A stretch of 64,000 nt of DNA, taken from assembly GCF_014323605.1 (NCBI RefSeq), contig NZ_SCMB01000001.1, positions 62,001-126,000 of the forward strand, written 5' to 3'. The stretch is from Lactobacillus kimbladii (GTDB lineage: Bacteria; Bacillota; Bacilli; Lactobacillales; Lactobacillaceae). How positions within the stretch are numbered: the stretch's first letter is position 1; each line of letters opens with the position of its first letter. The notes under the pieces are model-generated. The model made no database searches. It was not told the DNA's origin and saw only the letters and a program-made list of their open reading frames with translations. Of this stretch, positions 1-9,220 are shown one piece after another. The position numbers were made by a program, and so were the translations under genes.

Positions 1-215
1 TCCCAATCAATACCAAGCCAGTGCAAGTTTTCCATTTGCGACTCTGAACCGCCTGCAACATTACGCTTCTGGTCAGTATCCTCAATTCTCAAAACAAAAG
101 TTCCCTTATTATGACGCGCAAATAAATAATTAAATAGCGCAGTTCGTGCATTTCCAATGTGTAAGTGCCCTGTTGGACTTGGGGCATATCTTACCCGAAT
201 TTTTTGTTTAGCCAA
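1..215 (-). CDS. gltX: Glutamyl-tRNA synthetase, N-terminal part (cut by window edge)
   Basis: Only the first ~71 codons are inside the window. The translation starts [16 protein letters not shown] and contains the class I synthetase signature as [17 protein letters not shown], followed by the LRIEDTD motif. The enzyme charges tRNA-Glu (in many Firmicutes also tRNA-Gln, later amidated). The start is a TTG at 213-215, eight bases after an AGAGG Shine-Dalgarno; the nearby ATG at 220-222 is in another frame and stops after four codons. It lies 73 bp downstream of radA on the same strand, a common Firmicute order. Confidence 0.95.
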   Translation of the reverse strand, partial: MAKQKIRVRYAPSPTGHLHIGNARTALFNYLFARHNKGTFVLRIEDTDQKRNVAGGSESQMENLHWLGIDW

Positions 216-288
216 AATTCATGCCTCTTTCAAAAGTAAATATAAACAATTTAAGTTTACGCGTAATAGAAAAAAAGTTCAATGTTCG

Positions 289-1665
289 TTAGCCTAAAAC
301 TAGTTTTAAGGCTTGCGGAATACTTGAAATGGGAATAACTTCAATTCCAGCATTCTTTAGACTTGCGCGCATATTGTGCTTCGGAATAAAAATACGCTTA
401 AAACCGGTTTTAGCAGCTTCTTTAATACGTGCATCTATTTGGTTGACGCGTCTGACCTCACCAGTCAAGCCAACTTCACCAACAAAACAATCAGTTGGCA
501 AAATTTCCTGATTTTTATAACTTGATGCGATAGCCATGACGACAGCTAAGTCAACTGCCGGTTCGTTCAAGCGAATTCCACCAGTAGCAGTTAAATATAC
601 ATCCTGATTTTGCAACATCAAGTTGCCTCGTTTTTCTAGAACAGCCAGCAATAATCCCGCTCGATTATAGTCAATGCCCGAAGTAGTTCTTTTGGCATAA
701 CCAAAAGCTGTGGGCGTAACCAAAGCCTGAATTTCTGCCAAAATAGGTCTTGTTCCTTCAAGAGAGACAACAATCGCGGAACCAGTAGATTTGGGCAACC
801 GTTCATCTAAAAATATAGCTGAAGGATTAGTAACTTCTTTTAAACCTTTATTAACCATTTCAAACATGCCTATTTCATTAGCAGCACCAAATCTGTTTTT
901 CACAGAATGTAAAATACGGTAGGCATGGTGTTCATCACCCTCAAAATAAAGAACGGTATCTACCATGTGCTCTAGGATTTTAGGACCGGCAATCGCACCT
1001 TCTTTTGTCACGTGCCCAATAACAAAAACGGTAATCGCATCCATTTTGGCAATCTTCATTAGTTCACTAGTAACTTCTCTTACCTGTGAAGCTGATCCCG
1101 TCATTGAATCTAAGCTTGGTTCATTCATTGTCTGAATTGAGTCAATGACAACAAAATCGGGCTCTAGCTCGGAAATTTGTTGGCGAATGTCTTCCATGTC
1201 TGTTTCAGGATAAAGCATCATATCATTAGCTGGCAGTCCTAAACGGTCAGCCCGTAGCTTAATCTGATTGGCTGATTCTTCCCCCGAAACATACAGCACT
1301 TTATATTGATTTGCAAGTTCGCTCATAATTTGCAACATTAAAGTTGACTTGCCAATGCCAGGGTCGCCGCCAATCAAAACTAATGAACCTGGAACAATAC
1401 CTCCGCCTAAAACTCTGTTGAGCTCTTCCATACTGGTTTGTACACGTTCTTCTTTTTCTGCCTTAACATTTTCCAATTTAACCGGTTCACTAATTCCGGT
1501 TTTCTTGATAAGCCTGCTGGGACTGCCTTTAGTTGAACGGTTTTGCACTGCTTCAGTTTCTTTTTCAAACTGATTCCAAGCGCCGCAATTGGGACAGCGC
1601 CCTAAATAACTAGCAGAAATGTAACCACAAGAACGACATTTATACTTTGTTTTTAGTTTTGCCAT
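289..1665 (-). CDS. radA: DNA repair protein RadA
   Basis: 458 residues, the usual length. An N-terminal four-cysteine zinc finger (CRSCG and CPNCG, residues ~10-27) is followed by a RecA-like ATPase with Walker A GGDPGIGKST (~residue 99), the RadA-specific KNRFG motif (VKNRFGAANEIG, ~256) and a C-terminal Lon-protease-like domain. RadA helps process branched recombination intermediates and acts as a DnaB-like helicase in natural transformation. It starts directly after the dut stop codon, so the two are probably cotranscribed and coupled, with gltX following. Confidence 0.96.
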   Translation of the reverse strand: MAKLKTKYKCRSCGYISASYLGRCPNCGAWNQFEKETEAVQNRSTKGSPSRLIKKTGISEPVKLENVKAEKEERVQTSMEELNRVLGGGIVPGSLVLIGGDPGIGKSTLMLQIMSELANQYKVLYVSGEESANQIKLRADRLGLPANDMMLYPETDMEDIRQQISELEPDFVVIDSIQTMNEPSLDSMTGSASQVREVTSELMKIAKMDAITVFVIGHVTKEGAIAGPKILEHMVDTVLYFEGDEHHAYRILHSVKNRFGAANEIGMFEMVNKGLKEVTNPSAIFLDERLPKSTGSAIVVSLEGTRPILAEIQALVTPTAFGYAKRTTSGIDYNRAGLLLAVLEKRGNLMLQNQDVYLTATGGIRLNEPAVDLAVVMAIASSYKNQEILPTDCFVGEVGLTGEVRRVNQIDARIKEAAKTGFKRIFIPKHNMRASLKNAGIEVIPISSIPQALKLVLG

Positions 1666-2217
1666 TTAGCTTCCCTTCTTATTTGTGGAACCAAAGCCAT
1701 TTATTCTTTGTCTGTCAATAGGCACATCATTATCAGTTTTTAAATAATGAACAAAAATTCCCTGACCGATTCGGTCACCTTGATGAATCTGAATAGGTCT
1801 TACCCCATAGTTAATTAATTGAACAAAGATCTCGCCTTCATTGGCATCATTATTATAATAATCGGAATCAATGACACCAACCCCATTTGGCAATGCAAGG
1901 TTTCTTTTAAAAGTATTTGATGACCGATTTGCCAGCAATAATACCTCGTCCTCAGGCATATATGCTTTCACTCCTGTGGGAATTAAAAAAGGTTTAAGGA
2001 CATGTTCAGCCATTTCATAATCTTGTTCGTATAGTTGGTGACCATTACGAATCAACCTAAAAATACGGACAAAATTAAGCCGCCAAATACTGGGAATTAA
2101 TACATCTTTTGCTGCAGCTAAATCATAGCCTGCACTGGCAATCGTTTGTCTTCTTGGTAAAGTAACATTTTTATTTTTATATTTAGATACAATTTCAAAG
2201 CCCCGAATCTTTTCCAT
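1666..2217 (-). CDS. dut: dUTP diphosphatase (trimeric family)
   Basis: 183 residues. It hydrolyses dUTP to dUMP and pyrophosphate, keeping uracil out of DNA and feeding thymidylate synthesis. Trimeric-dUTPase motifs are present in order: AGYDLAAA (motif 1), ANRSS (2), GVGVIDSDYYNN (3), RIGQGIF (4) and the C-terminal NGFGSTNK (5). The chain is longer than E. coli Dut because of an insertion between motifs 1 and 2. The start is the ATG at 2215-2217 behind AAAGGAG; a longer frame reaches 2244 without a better ribosome site. First gene of the dut-radA-gltX cluster. Confidence 0.93.
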   Translation of the reverse strand: MEKIRGFEIVSKYKNKNVTLPRRQTIASAGYDLAAAKDVLIPSIWRLNFVRIFRLIRNGHQLYEQDYEMAEHVLKPFLIPTGVKAYMPEDEVLLLANRSSNTFKRNLALPNGVGVIDSDYYNNDANEGEIFVQLINYGVRPIQIHQGDRIGQGIFVHYLKTDNDVPIDRQRINGFGSTNKKGS

Positions 2218-2258
2218 GTTATCTCCTTTAAAACTTTTAAACACTATTTTACATTAAA

Positions 2259-2288
2259 TTGCAGATATTATCTGAAATCTTATATAAT
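2259..2288 (+). promoter_or_regulatory. Promoter of the 2326 gene
   Basis: TTGCAG (2259-2264) and TATAAT (2283-2288) are separated by 18 bp, about 38 bp upstream of the 104-residue protein gene, in the divergent space between it and dut. Confidence 0.55.
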
Positions 2289-2325
2289 TAGGTACGTAAA
2301 ATTTTTACTTTTGAAGGGAGAATAA

Positions 2326-2640
2326 ATGTTTAATGTAGATGATCCTCACCAATTTTTTCGCGAAGACGATGATAATGGGGAAATGGTTTATAGCTGGACA
2401 ATGGATAAAATTGAGCGTAAAGATGCTACAGTTTGGATTATGAATCACTTTTTCATCAATCCCAAAATGGATAGCAAAAAGATTTTACATGATCAAATGA
2501 AAATAGTAATGTTTATTGCTCAAAAATCTCATCTACCTGTTTGGCCGCTTGATCCTTTAGTTATTAACTACTTTAATGAGCATCCAGATTTTGAATCAAT
2601 TTGGTATCACAAACCAAGTCCAAAAAACGGTTCTCTCTAG
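2326..2640 (+). CDS. Small protein resembling a YjdJ-type GNAT without its acetyl-CoA loop
   Basis: 104 residues, acidic N-terminus, no signal peptide or membrane segment. The order of elements recalls the short YjdJ-type GNAT family (COG2388): a strand ending in NHFFINP, a helix (KKILHDQMKIVMFIAQK), then LPVWPLDPLVINYFNEHPDF, which matches the family pattern of a hydrophobic strand, P-L-x-P, helix and HP-acid-aromatic. The expected RGxGI/A pyrophosphate-binding loop is replaced by KMDSKKIL, so acetyl-CoA binding is doubtful. Start ATG behind GAAGGGAG. The GNAT relationship is inference from pattern and is not certain; the gene may simply be described as hypothetical. Confidence 0.7.
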   Translation: MFNVDDPHQFFREDDDNGEMVYSWTMDKIERKDATVWIMNHFFINPKMDSKKILHDQMKIVMFIAQKSHLPVWPLDPLVINYFNEHPDFESIWYHKPSPKNGSL

Positions 2641-2768
2641 TATTGAAAGATTAAATAGATAAAGTAAAAACAAATACTTTTTTAACAATAATTAAATTTT
2701 CAGAGATAGACTACTTCAGCCGGATAAGCTAAAATAGTATTAATTTGTTTAAGGAGGATCTATTTAAT

Positions 2769-4115
2769 ATGACAAAAGAAATTACAAGTGCAGCCATTGA
2801 TGATTTCACAAAAGATTTGGCGAATCACTCTGGTATTAATATTGCCAGTCATGCTGCCCAAGAAAATGGCATCTATAAGGCTAGTCAAAACCTGCAATCT
2901 AAGATTGATTTAACACCAACCTTTTCAGTAGAAATTGATACTGGCAAGCCTGCTGATCAAAAGCAGTCCGGTCGTTGCTGGATGTTCTCTGCATTGAATA
3001 CTATGCGCCACCCAATCCAAAAGGAATATAAGATTAAGGATTTTGAATTATCACAAAATTACACTAATTTCTGGGATAAATTTGAAAAATCAAACTTTTT
3101 CTTTGAAAATGTGATTGCTTCAGCCAAGAAACCACTAGGTGACCGTAAAGTTAGCTTCTTGTTTGCAACACCACAACAAGACGGTGGTCAATGGGATATG
3201 CTTTGTGGACTAGTAGAGAAATACGGAATCGTACCTAAGTCAGTTTATCCAGAAACAGCTAATTCCAATAATTCAAGTGCTTTAAATGATACTTTGAATA
3301 CCCTTTTGCGTAAAGATGGCTTAGAATTACGCAATTTAGTTAACGCCGGCAAGTCAGAAGATGAAGTTGAGCAACGCAAGAATGACTTTTTAAACGAAGT
3401 CTTCCGCATTTTGGCTATTTCATTAGGAGTTCCGCCAAAGAAATTTGACTTTGAATATAAAGATGATGATGGTAATTATCACCGTGAAGCAGGAATTACG
3501 CCTAAGGAGTTCTTTGATAAATTCATAGGCATGAATTTGGAAGATCACGTTTCAATCATTAATTCACCTACAGATGATAAACCATATCATAAAGTTTTTT
3601 CCGTTGAGTACTTAGGTAATGTTGTTGGTGGTCGGCAAGTTCGCCATCTTAACGTCAAAATTTCTGAAATGAAAGATTTGATTATTAAACAACTTAAAGC
3701 TGGAGAAGTTGTTTGGTTTGGTTCAAATGTTGGTAAAGATTCAGAAAGACAACTTGGTTTGCTAGATACAGATATTTACAAGCGTGATGAGCTATTTGAC
3801 GTTGACTTTTCAATGTCAAAAGCAGATATGCTTGATTCCAGTGAAAGTATGATGGATCACGCTATGGTTATCACTGGTGTTGACTTAGTTGATGACAAGC
3901 CTACTAAATGGAAGATTGAAAACTCTTGGGGAGAAAAGCCTGGCTTTAAAGGTTACTTTGTAATGAGCGATTCCTGGTTTGACAGTTTTGTTTACCAAGC
4001 AGTTATCAACAAGAAATTCTTACCTGATGACTTAAAGAAAGCTTTTGATGAAGGTGCTAAAGACCCAATTCAATTATTACCTTGGGATCCAATGGGCGCT
4101 TTGGCTTTTAAATAA
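2769..4115 (+). CDS. pepC: Aminopeptidase C (bleomycin hydrolase family, C1B)
   Basis: 448 residues, matching lactobacillar PepC. This cytoplasmic cysteine aminopeptidase trims peptides from casein-type proteolysis. The catalytic cysteine lies in QKQSGRCWMFSALN, the histidine in MMDHAMVITGV, and the asparagine in KIENSWG. The C-terminus that projects into the hexamer's active-site cavity is present. The start is the ATG at 2769-2771 behind AAGGAGG; the open frame extends further upstream into the Shine-Dalgarno itself. Single-gene unit ending in a bidirectional terminator. Confidence 0.97.
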   Translation: MTKEITSAAIDDFTKDLANHSGINIASHAAQENGIYKASQNLQSKIDLTPTFSVEIDTGKPADQKQSGRCWMFSALNTMRHPIQKEYKIKDFELSQNYTNFWDKFEKSNFFFENVIASAKKPLGDRKVSFLFATPQQDGGQWDMLCGLVEKYGIVPKSVYPETANSNNSSALNDTLNTLLRKDGLELRNLVNAGKSEDEVEQRKNDFLNEVFRILAISLGVPPKKFDFEYKDDDGNYHREAGITPKEFFDKFIGMNLEDHVSIINSPTDDKPYHKVFSVEYLGNVVGGRQVRHLNVKISEMKDLIIKQLKAGEVVWFGSNVGKDSERQLGLLDTDIYKRDELFDVDFSMSKADMLDSSESMMDHAMVITGVDLVDDKPTKWKIENSWGEKPGFKGYFVMSDSWFDSFVYQAVINKKFLPDDLKKAFDEGAKDPIQLLPWDPMGALAFK

Positions 4116-4147
4116 AATTATTATTTCTGTTCAAAAAGTTAAATATT

Positions 4148-4206
4148 AAAAAGCATTGAGAAATTAAGTGGTTATATCGCCTAGCAATTTTCCCAGTGCT
4201 TTTTTA
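4148..4206. terminator. Bidirectional terminator between pepC and the ABC operon
   Basis: An imperfect long hairpin has arms AAAAAGCATTGAGAAATT and its near-complement AATTTTCCCAGTGCTTTTTT around a ~20-base loop. A-runs and T-runs flank both sides, as expected between convergent genes. Confidence 0.75.
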
Positions 4207-4224
4207 TACGCTTTGAATAAGTAT

Positions 4225-4830
4225 TTAAAGTTGTTTTTCCTGTAGTATTCCCCGCTGCAATACGAATTGACGATCATATTTAAGTTCATTAATTTGATCA
4301 TGGCTAGCAACTACAACGATTTTATTTTGCTGTTTTAATTTTTTTAGCAGGGCCACAAATAAGCTAATGCTCTCTTGATCAATTCCACGAGTTGGCTCAT
4401 CAAGCAAAATGACATTTTGGTTTTCCATCACAGCTTGAATAATACCTACCTTTTGTCTCATACCGACAGAATAGTTAGCTATGGGTTCTGGATCATCAGG
4501 ATCAAGCATAAAATGCCTTAGTAAATCCCTAACTATTTTCTCATTAAACCGTTTATTAAGATTAGCCAGAAAATGAAGATTGGACATGGCCGATTCATAT
4601 TCTAAAAAATCAGGATTTTCAATTAACGCGCCTACAACATCATTTTCACCCAGCCTAATTTCACCGCTGTCTGCCTTTAATAAACCGGTAATAATTTTAA
4701 AAATGGTGGACTTCCCAGAACCATTAATACCTGAGATATGAATCAGCTCACCAGGTTTAGCTAGCAAAGATACGTTTTTTAAAACCAGCTTCTGACCGAA
4801 AGACTTTTTTATTTGCCTAAGCTCTAACAT
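4225..4830 (-). CDS. ABC transporter ATP-binding protein (ABC-2 type exporter)
   Basis: 201 residues, a minimal nucleotide-binding subunit. Walker A is ISGINGSGKST, the signature loop is the divergent YSVGMRQK, Walker B is VILLDEPTRGID, and the switch histidine is in ASHD. It would energise the two membrane proteins encoded just upstream. Its Shine-Dalgarno (AAGGAG) overlaps the stop codon of the preceding gene, so the three genes (6254 down to 4225) form one operon. Such short ABC-2 sets commonly export antimicrobial peptides or drugs or give immunity to them; the substrate here is unknown. Confidence 0.9.
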   Translation of the reverse strand: MLELRQIKKSFGQKLVLKNVSLLAKPGELIHISGINGSGKSTIFKIITGLLKADSGEIRLGENDVVGALIENPDFLEYESAMSNLHFLANLNKRFNEKIVRDLLRHFMLDPDDPEPIANYSVGMRQKVGIIQAVMENQNVILLDEPTRGIDQESISLFVALLKKLKQQNKIVVVASHDQINELKYDRQFVLQRGILQEKQL

Positions 4831-4839
4831 TATTTCTCC

Positions 4840-5424
4840 TTAAAAGCCACCATAAATTTCATGAATAGCCCGATATAATTCGTCATACAAAGGACTATAA
4901 CTAACCAAAATATTCTTCTCTATATAGTAATGGTAAATTAAGTCTATGAGTATGACTATTAACAATAATAAATATGGTCTATGCCAGTTGTAGCCTCCAA
5001 CTAGGAACCAAAGCAGAAGTAAAAAAACAAGCACATGCAGTATTATGAGTTCAGTGCCCAAAATAGGGCTGCCAAATTTAAATAGAGGGTAACTAGTTAA
5101 TAAATAGGGACCAAATAATCCTAATACAAATAATAAGCAATAAATTGCAGCCAGTACCATTAAGTGAAACATCATCCACTTATTCTTTCTTCTCACCGTT
5201 ACAAATACGTTGATGTTGCGAAAAGTAAGTACCTGCTTATAAAATAGCAAGAAGACCGCTGGTTGCAAATACAGTGATACCATGTGAAAATTGAGATATT
5301 CATTTGGCAATTCCATAGTTTCTGGTGAACTTGTTTTTATCAGAATAATGCTTCCTATTAATCCTATAAAAAATATGATAAAACCAATTAAAACAAGTCT
5401 GCGGGATATTCGCTTTAAACGCAT
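4840..5424 (-). CDS. Membrane subunit of the ABC-2 type exporter
   Basis: 194 residues with about five or six hydrophobic segments and a basic N-terminus (MRLKRISRRLVLIGF). No recognised family beyond its place between an ATPase and another permease. The start chosen is the ATG at 5422-5424, which lies two bases after the upstream stop codon and follows AGAAGG; the longer frame to 5457 overlaps the upstream gene and lacks a ribosome site. Probably forms the channel together with the product of 5427-6254. Confidence 0.78.
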   Translation of the reverse strand: MRLKRISRRLVLIGFIIFFIGLIGSIILIKTSSPETMELPNEYLNFHMVSLYLQPAVFLLFYKQVLTFRNINVFVTVRRKNKWMMFHLMVLAAIYCLLFVLGLFGPYLLTSYPLFKFGSPILGTELIILHVLVFLLLLWFLVGGYNWHRPYLLLLIVILIDLIYHYYIEKNILVSYSPLYDELYRAIHEIYGGF

Positions 5425-5426
5425 AA

Positions 5427-6254
5427 TCAGCCCAGCCTTCTTTTCTGCTGCTGCCATAATTTAATTAGGTAAGCCGCAAATAACAAATAAAGCAGCGCCA
5501 CTACCATAAAAAGCAAATAGGAATTAATCGGCGGCAAGTGGGATCCTAACGCAAACTGTCCCGGTGCAAGTACAGCAAATGGAAACCACGAATACGAGAC
5601 AAAAAGCAAAAATTTATTGCCCATGGATATTAAAATTGACAATAAAGTCAGACCTAAACCCACACACGGACCTAAAACTAAATAAATACTATTTTTTGAA
5701 ACAAAAAGACCAATGCTGAAAATTAAAATAGCAAAAATACCCCAACCAACAGCAGCTAAAGTAACATACGAACATAAATCGATCAGCTGGTTAGTAGAAA
5801 AATATCCTGGTCTGGCACCAATATATAATTTTAGAGGTCTGGTTTTAAAGAAAACCGGATAATAAAATACACTAATCAATGCTAACTGGTAGATATTAGT
5901 TATTAAAGAAAAAAGAAATCCAACAATAAAGGAGTTAATGACCCCGGTTTTCAGAAATTTATGATAGCCGACTCTTTGCTGAACAGCGCCGAACATATTA
6001 TTATTTTTAAAATAGATTAGGAGACCTGTTCCAAAAGTGGGAACGAATGCCAACATCATAACTAAACTTATGATATTTTCATTCCAGCCATTCGGTTGAA
6101 TGGAAAAGAAAAGCATTACAGAAATGTCAACTGCTTTGCCGTTTGTTGGAATTAATCCTGCCCCATCTTTAGCAGCCGTTACAAATTGCCAGGTAATCAA
6201 AAGAAGATAAATAATTAAAATAATCAGAACAAATTTTTTGGTTCGGCTTAGCAT
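5427..6254 (-). CDS. Membrane subunit of the ABC-2 type exporter (first gene)
   Basis: 275 residues with about six predicted membrane helices: one near the N-terminus (FVLIILIIYLLLITW), a cytoplasmic stretch containing VGYHKFLKTG, then several more. The layout is that of an ABC-2 permease. Start taken as the ATG at 6252-6254, nine bases after GAGG; two in-frame ATGs upstream (to 6269) overlap that ribosome site. First gene of the three-gene exporter operon; substrate not recognisable. Confidence 0.8.
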   Translation of the reverse strand: MLSRTKKFVLIILIIYLLLITWQFVTAAKDGAGLIPTNGKAVDISVMLFFSIQPNGWNENIISLVMMLAFVPTFGTGLLIYFKNNNMFGAVQQRVGYHKFLKTGVINSFIVGFLFSLITNIYQLALISVFYYPVFFKTRPLKLYIGARPGYFSTNQLIDLCSYVTLAAVGWGIFAILIFSIGLFVSKNSIYLVLGPCVGLGLTLLSILISMGNKFLLFVSYSWFPFAVLAPGQFALGSHLPPINSYLLFMVVALLYLLFAAYLIKLWQQQKRRLG

Positions 6255-6421
6255 TTGCACCATCCTCATAATAATATATCTTTGAATACTATATCAGATA
6301 TAACATTAATTATCAAATAAATGGTGTGCCAAAAAAGTTACAAAAAATTCACCTATTTTTTATAGGAAATTGTCTTATTTTTGCTTTTGCACATATGGAT
6401 CTTTTAAACAAAAGCCAAAAT

Positions 6422-7900
6422 TTAATTTAGCCCGACCTCCTTAACAAAACGCATAAAGGCTGCTTTACCATCAGCTGTTTGCTTGAAAACTCCTGCATCT
6501 TCTAAAACACGAGCAAAAATGAAACCCAATTCTTTTTGCAAAATCTGATCTGCATTTTCACTAGTTATTTCATACTTGCTTTTAATTTTCTTAGCCCAGT
6601 CAAGGTGGATTGGTGCAATTCTGTTAGGCTGGTCAAGCAAAAATTTTTTAACCTCAAGAAACTCTGGCTTCAAGCGCGGCGGAAAAACCGCTAATCCCAT
6701 TACTTCAATTAAGCCGATATTTTCCTTTTTAATGTGTTGTACATCAGCATGGGGATGGAAAATTCCATCAGGATATTTATCTGAAGTCTGATTGTCTCTG
6801 AGAACTAAATCAAGTTCATAAGTTTGTCCATGTAAACGAGCAATTGGGGTAATAGTATGGTGGGGGATATTGTCCGTAAATGCCCGGACTGCTACTTTTT
6901 CATCACTATAATTGCGCCAGTTTATTAAAATTTTATTTGCTAATTTGATCAAACTATTTTTATTCAGACCGCTTAAACGGATTACAGACATGGGCCACTT
7001 GACAATACCCGCTTTGACATCATCAAATCCCTTAAAGTTAAGTTCTTTAACAATTGGTGCTTTCTCCATCGGAAAGCGATGCTTGCCGCCCTGATAATGT
7101 TCGTGTGCTAAAATCGAGCCGCCCACAATTGGCAAGTCCGCATTGCTACCAACAAAATAACCTGGGAATTTAGCAACAATTTCCAGCAAATTGGCAAAAG
7201 TTTGTTTATTGATTACCATTGGCTCATGCTTTGGCGCTAAGAAAATGCAGTGCTCATTAAAATATGCATAAGGGGAATATTGAAAACCCCAAGTTTCATC
7301 TCCTAAATGAAAGCGAATGATACGGTGATTGGTACGCGCAGGATAATTTACATGACCTAGGTAGCCCTCATTCTCCATACACAACTGACACTTTGGGTAT
7401 GATTTTACTTTGGCGCTTTTGGCTGCAGCAATTTCTTTGGGATCCTTTTCCGGTTTGGAAAGATTAATTGTAATTTCAAGATCACCATATTTACTTGCTG
7501 TTGTAAAATAAATATTTTTTGCAATAGCTCTAGTTTTAATATAATTACTATCTTTACCCAATTGGTAAAAATCAGCTATCGCTTTTTGTGGGGAATGCTC
7601 ATAAGTTTGCCAAAAGTTGTGATTAACAACGCTTGGTCTGGGGACAATCAAATTCATTAATTGTGCATCGAGGACATCTTTGGCGGAATTATTGGCCAAG
7701 CACTTCCCTGAATTTTGGGCAGCCTGAATTAACTCGTCTTTAAGATTCAATAGATCTTCCCTACTGGTTGTTACCTTTCTAGCTTCATCGCCTACAAGGG
7801 CCAAAATTCTATTTCTCAAATAAATACGATCAAGTTCTGTAAAATCGCTGTGGGCAATAACTTGCGTAATGAAATTCTCAATTAGATTCGTTTTATCCAT
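6422..7900 (-). CDS. galT: UDP-glucose--hexose-1-phosphate uridylyltransferase (Firmicute type)
   Basis: 492 residues, the length of the Firmicute GalT2 class (COG4468), unlike the ~350-residue enterobacterial enzyme. It exchanges UMP between UDP-glucose and galactose-1-phosphate in the Leloir pathway. Family features include [10 protein letters not shown] near residue 90, the substrate-contacting [15 protein letters not shown] near 260, and the late [12 protein letters not shown] region. It follows galK by 15 bp with GGAAAG five bases before the ATG, so it is cotranscribed with it. Confidence 0.96.
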   Translation of the reverse strand: MDKTNLIENFITQVIAHSDFTELDRIYLRNRILALVGDEARKVTTSREDLLNLKDELIQAAQNSGKCLANNSAKDVLDAQLMNLIVPRPSVVNHNFWQTYEHSPQKAIADFYQLGKDSNYIKTRAIAKNIYFTTASKYGDLEITINLSKPEKDPKEIAAAKSAKVKSYPKCQLCMENEGYLGHVNYPARTNHRIIRFHLGDETWGFQYSPYAYFNEHCIFLAPKHEPMVINKQTFANLLEIVAKFPGYFVGSNADLPIVGGSILAHEHYQGGKHRFPMEKAPIVKELNFKGFDDVKAGIVKWPMSVIRLSGLNKNSLIKLANKILINWRNYSDEKVAVRAFTDNIPHHTITPIARLHGQTYELDLVLRDNQTSDKYPDGIFHPHADVQHIKKENIGLIEVMGLAVFPPRLKPEFLEVKKFLLDQPNRIAPIHLDWAKKIKSKYEITSENADQILQKELGFIFARVLEDAGVFKQTADGKAAFMRFVKEVGLN

Positions 7901-7915
7901 CTCAACTTTCCAACA

Positions 7916-9079
7916 TCATAAAACTTTTGTGCCATCAGCTGTTTCTGCAATATAAAATGAAGGTAAATAGCCAATCTTTTCTTGATAAATATCAGCGACA
8001 TTCTTTTTAAAAGCAGCAACCTCATTTTTGGCAACCAAAGCTATTGCACAGCCGCCAAAACCGGCACCAGTCATTCTCGCACCTAAGACACCAGATTGTT
8101 TCCAGGCTGTATGAACTAAAGTATCGAGTTCTTTACCAGTAACTTCATAGTCATATTCTAAAGAAATATGTGATGCATTCATTAAGTGACCAAACTCATT
8201 CAAATCACCCTTTTGCAGTGCTTTTTCAGCATTTAATGTCCGTTCATTTTCCCAGACTGCGTGACGACAGCGTTTCAGCAGGTTTTCTGTTGGCAAAAGA
8301 TAACTATTTTCATCAAAAGCTAAACTATCCAATTCACCAAGCGACTTAATTGACAGTTTCTCCTGCAAAAAGTGCAGACCTTTTTCACATTCTGCTCTGC
8401 GCTCATTATATTTTGAGTCCGCTAAGGTCCGCTTTTTGTTAGTGTTCATAATAACAATAACATTATCTTTCAAGTCAAGGGGTACCAGCTCAGACGCCAC
8501 CCTTTCGGTATCAAGCAAAATGGCATGATCCTTTTTACTCATTGCTACAGCATATTGATCCATAATGCCCGAGTTAACACCAATAAATTCATTTTCGGTC
8601 TTAACTCCCATTTTAACAATTTCCAATTTAGTAAAAGACAGATGGAATTGATCCTGCAATAAAATGCCAATTAACATTTCTAATGCTGCAGATGAGGACA
8701 AACCGGCACCATCAGGAATATTGCCATTAATGTAAATGTTAAGGCCATGTTCAATCTTTGCCCCATTTTCGAGCATAAAATGGAGCATTCCCTTAGCATA
8801 ATTTGCCCAAGAATCTTCTTTGGCAAACTGCAACTGGTGCATATCAGTTTCAACTACTCCCATATTGGCAAAATTAGCTGAATAAAAACAAAATCTTTCA
8901 TCTGTTCGAGAACTGGCTGCACCATAAATTCCTAAAGAAATTGCACAAGGGAAAACATGGCCACCATTATAGTCAGTATGCTCACCAATTAAGTTAATTC
9001 TACCAGGCGAAAAATAACAGCCGGTTGGTTCTTGGTGATAAATATTACTAAATTCTTGTTTGAGTTCTTTAATTTTCAT
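7916..9079 (-). CDS. galK: Galactokinase
   Basis: 387 residues. It phosphorylates galactose at C1 with ATP. GHMP-kinase motifs: the galactokinase signature [15 protein letters not shown] (~residue 26), the phosphate loop [13 protein letters not shown] (~125) and the C-terminal [16 protein letters not shown]. Start chosen at the ATG 9077-9079, eight bases after AAAAGGAAC; the frame runs open to 9118 but upstream starts lack a ribosome site. First gene of galK-galT, with its own promoter and a cre-like site in the leader. Confidence 0.96.
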   Translation of the reverse strand: MKIKELKQEFSNIYHQEPTGCYFSPGRINLIGEHTDYNGGHVFPCAISLGIYGAASSRTDERFCFYSANFANMGVVETDMHQLQFAKEDSWANYAKGMLHFMLENGAKIEHGLNIYINGNIPDGAGLSSSAALEMLIGILLQDQFHLSFTKLEIVKMGVKTENEFIGVNSGIMDQYAVAMSKKDHAILLDTERVASELVPLDLKDNVIVIMNTNKKRTLADSKYNERRAECEKGLHFLQEKLSIKSLGELDSLAFDENSYLLPTENLLKRCRHAVWENERTLNAEKALQKGDLNEFGHLMNASHISLEYDYEVTGKELDTLVHTAWKQSGVLGARMTGAGFGGCAIALVAKNEVAAFKKNVADIYQEKIGYLPSFYIAETADGTKVL

Positions 9080-9096
9080 TTTTATCTGTTCCTTTT

Positions 9097-9110
9097 TAAA
9101 AGCGCTATCA
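9097..9110 (-). promoter_or_regulatory. Candidate CcpA (cre) site in the galK leader
   Basis: TGATAGCGCTTTTA matches the Gram-positive cre consensus TGWAARCGYTWNCW at 12 of 14 positions. It sits between the galK promoter and the start codon, a place where CcpA acts as a roadblock. Inference from sequence only. Confidence 0.45.
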
Positions 9111-9125
9111 AAAGTCAATAAATTT

Positions 9126-9153
9126 ATTATACTTCTTTTTTTATTACCAGCAA
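9126..9153 (-). promoter_or_regulatory. galK promoter
   Basis: On the minus strand, TTGCTG (9148-9153) and a perfect TATAAT (9126-9131) are separated by 16 bp, about 50 bp before the galK start. Confidence 0.65.
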
Positions 9154-9182
9154 TGCCCGTCCAAAAAGTAAGAACAAACTAA

Positions 9183-9210
9183 AAGAGTTTCACATCAACA
9201 TGAAACTCTT
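9183..9210 (-). terminator. Terminator after the 9221-10156 gene
   Basis: Perfect 10-bp inverted repeat (arms AAGAGTTTCA and TGAAACTCTT, 8-base loop) followed on the minus strand by TTTTAGTTTG, just past the stop codon of the kinase-like gene. Confidence 0.7.
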
Positions 9211-9220
9211 CTTAAGTTTA

